Shown here one piece after another: positions 26,092 to 26,591 of a DNA stretch of 26,591 bases. The notes beneath the pieces are model-generated. The model had not been told where the DNA came from and did not search any database. It worked only from the letters and a program-made list of their open reading frames with translations. Within the stretch, counting starts at the first letter, position 1, and each line of letters starts with the position of its first letter. A program made the translations under genes and the position numbers. Source of the DNA: an uncultured Pseudomonadota bacterium (GTDB lineage Bacteria; Pseudomonadota; Gammaproteobacteria; Burkholderiales; Burkholderiaceae); NCBI GenBank assembly GCA_946480245.1, contig CAMLIZ010000052.1, positions 1 through 26,591 of the forward strand, in the 5' to 3' direction.

Positions 26092-26591
26092 TCAGATGCG
26101 AAACACGCCGAACTTCGTCTCCGGAATCGGTGCATTGAGGCTCGCCGACAGGCCGAGCGCCAGCACGCGCCGCGTGTCGGTGGGCGCGATCACGCCGTCG
26201 TCCCACAGCCGTGCCGACGCGTAGTACGGATGGCCCTGCGCCTCGTACTGCTGGCGGATCGGGGCCTTGAAGGCCTCCTCTTCGCCTGCGCTCCACTGGC
26301 CGCCACGCGCCTCGATGCCGTCGCGCTTCACGGTGGCCAGCACGCTGGCCGCCTGCTCGCCGCCCATCACGCTGATGCGCGCGTTGGGCCACATCCACAG
26401 GAAGCGCGGCGAGTACGCGCGGCCGCACATGCCGTAGTTGCCCGCGCCGAAGCTGCCGCCGATGATCACCGTGAACTTCGGCACCGTCGCGGTCGCCACG
26501 GCGGTCACCATCTTGGCGCCGTGGCGTGCGATGCCTTCGTTCTCGTACTTGCGGCCCACCATGAAGCCGGTGATGTTCTGCAGGAACACCA
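26092..26591 (-). CDS. mccB: Methylcrotonyl-CoA carboxylase carboxyltransferase (beta) subunit, 3' part
   Basis: The last 166 or so residues of the carboxyltransferase chain (also liuB); the gene runs off the end of the window, and full-length family members have about 535 residues. Seen here are [20 protein letters not shown], the [20 protein letters not shown] oxyanion/acyl-CoA loop, [19 protein letters not shown], and the C-terminal [21 protein letters not shown] with the end sequence ETKFGVFRI. These are the marks of the MCC/geranyl-CoA carboxylase branch of the family. Methylcrotonyl is preferred because of hmgL and liuC in the cluster. It is the first of the co-directional genes visible here; liuA and a regulator would be expected beyond 26591. 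Confidence 0.93.
   Translation of the reverse strand, partial: VFLQNITGFMVGRKYENEGIARHGAKMVTAVATATVPKFTVIIGGSFGAGNYGMCGRAYSPRFLWMWPNARISVMGGEQAASVLATVKRDGIEARGGQWSAGEEEAFKAPIRQQYEAQGHPYYASARLWDDGVIAPTDTRRVLALGLSASLNAPIPETKFGVFRI

Overview
This is a GC-rich (roughly 70% G+C by eye), densely coding chromosomal segment. Codon third positions are almost all G or C. The gene set (pcaHG, a riboswitch-controlled btu operon, a leucine/isovalerate (liu) cluster with bioB inside it, DUF1289 and YbaK genes) and the protein styles point to a betaproteobacterium of the order Burkholderiales, in the Rubrivivax/Leptothrix/Methylibium neighbourhood. That placement is inference from family resemblance, not from a marker gene. 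I see no rRNA, tRNA, IS element, phage gene or CRISPR array.

Layout. (1) 1-1182: 3' part of a malonyl-CoA synthetase gene, then a palindromic hairpin and a small Cys-containing orphan gene (1340-1786). (2) 1796-4919, minus strand: SDR dehydrogenase, LysR regulator (PcaQ-like), pcaH and pcaG, a protocatechuate ring-cleavage unit. (3) 4984-5886, plus strand: a thioredoxin-reductase-like flavoprotein with a CPIC redox pair. (4) 5940-12220, plus strand: a cobalamin riboswitch followed by btuB-btuF-btuC-btuD-cobQ, all joined by 4-nt start/stop overlaps; this is B12/corrinoid uptake plus a late cobalamin synthesis step. (5) 12220-13961, minus: an MHS-family MFS symporter with its own terminator and an unusual periplasmic insert. 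(6) 14211-15019, plus: an alpha/beta hydrolase with relaxed codon use, behind a promoter that contains a perfect 8-6-8 inverted repeat. (7) 15148-18823, minus: a membrane-lipid-flavoured group: PAP2 phosphatase, flavodoxin-fold NAD(P)H oxidoreductase, membrane metallophosphoesterase, CDP-alcohol phosphatidyltransferase and a CarS-like (CDP-archaeol synthase family) cytidylyltransferase. (8) 18910-26591, minus: leucine degradation (mccB, bioB, liuC, DUF4126, mccA, hmgL), followed by ybaK, a DUF1289 gene and a 2-hydroxychromene-2-carboxylate isomerase-like gene. One small plus-strand gene (21296-21634) interrupts this run.

How the genes work together. The liu genes carry methylcrotonyl-CoA through carboxylation (MccA/MccB, biotin-dependent), hydration (LiuC) and cleavage (HmgL) to acetoacetate and acetyl-CoA; bioB makes the biotin that MccA needs. 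The btu operon imports cobalamin under feedback control by the riboswitch. PcaHG opens the protocatechuate ring for the beta-ketoadipate pathway; its other enzymes are not in this window.

Most of the window is recognisable core metabolism. The parts least explained by known systems are the CarS-like/CDP-alcohol transferase lipid cluster, two identical-arm palindromes (TTGCGC-N2-GCGCAA) in the two intergenic gaps of that cluster, the dyad promoter of the alpha/beta hydrolase, and the NADPH-motif-lacking TrxR-like protein. I do not see a clearly new defence or mobile system.
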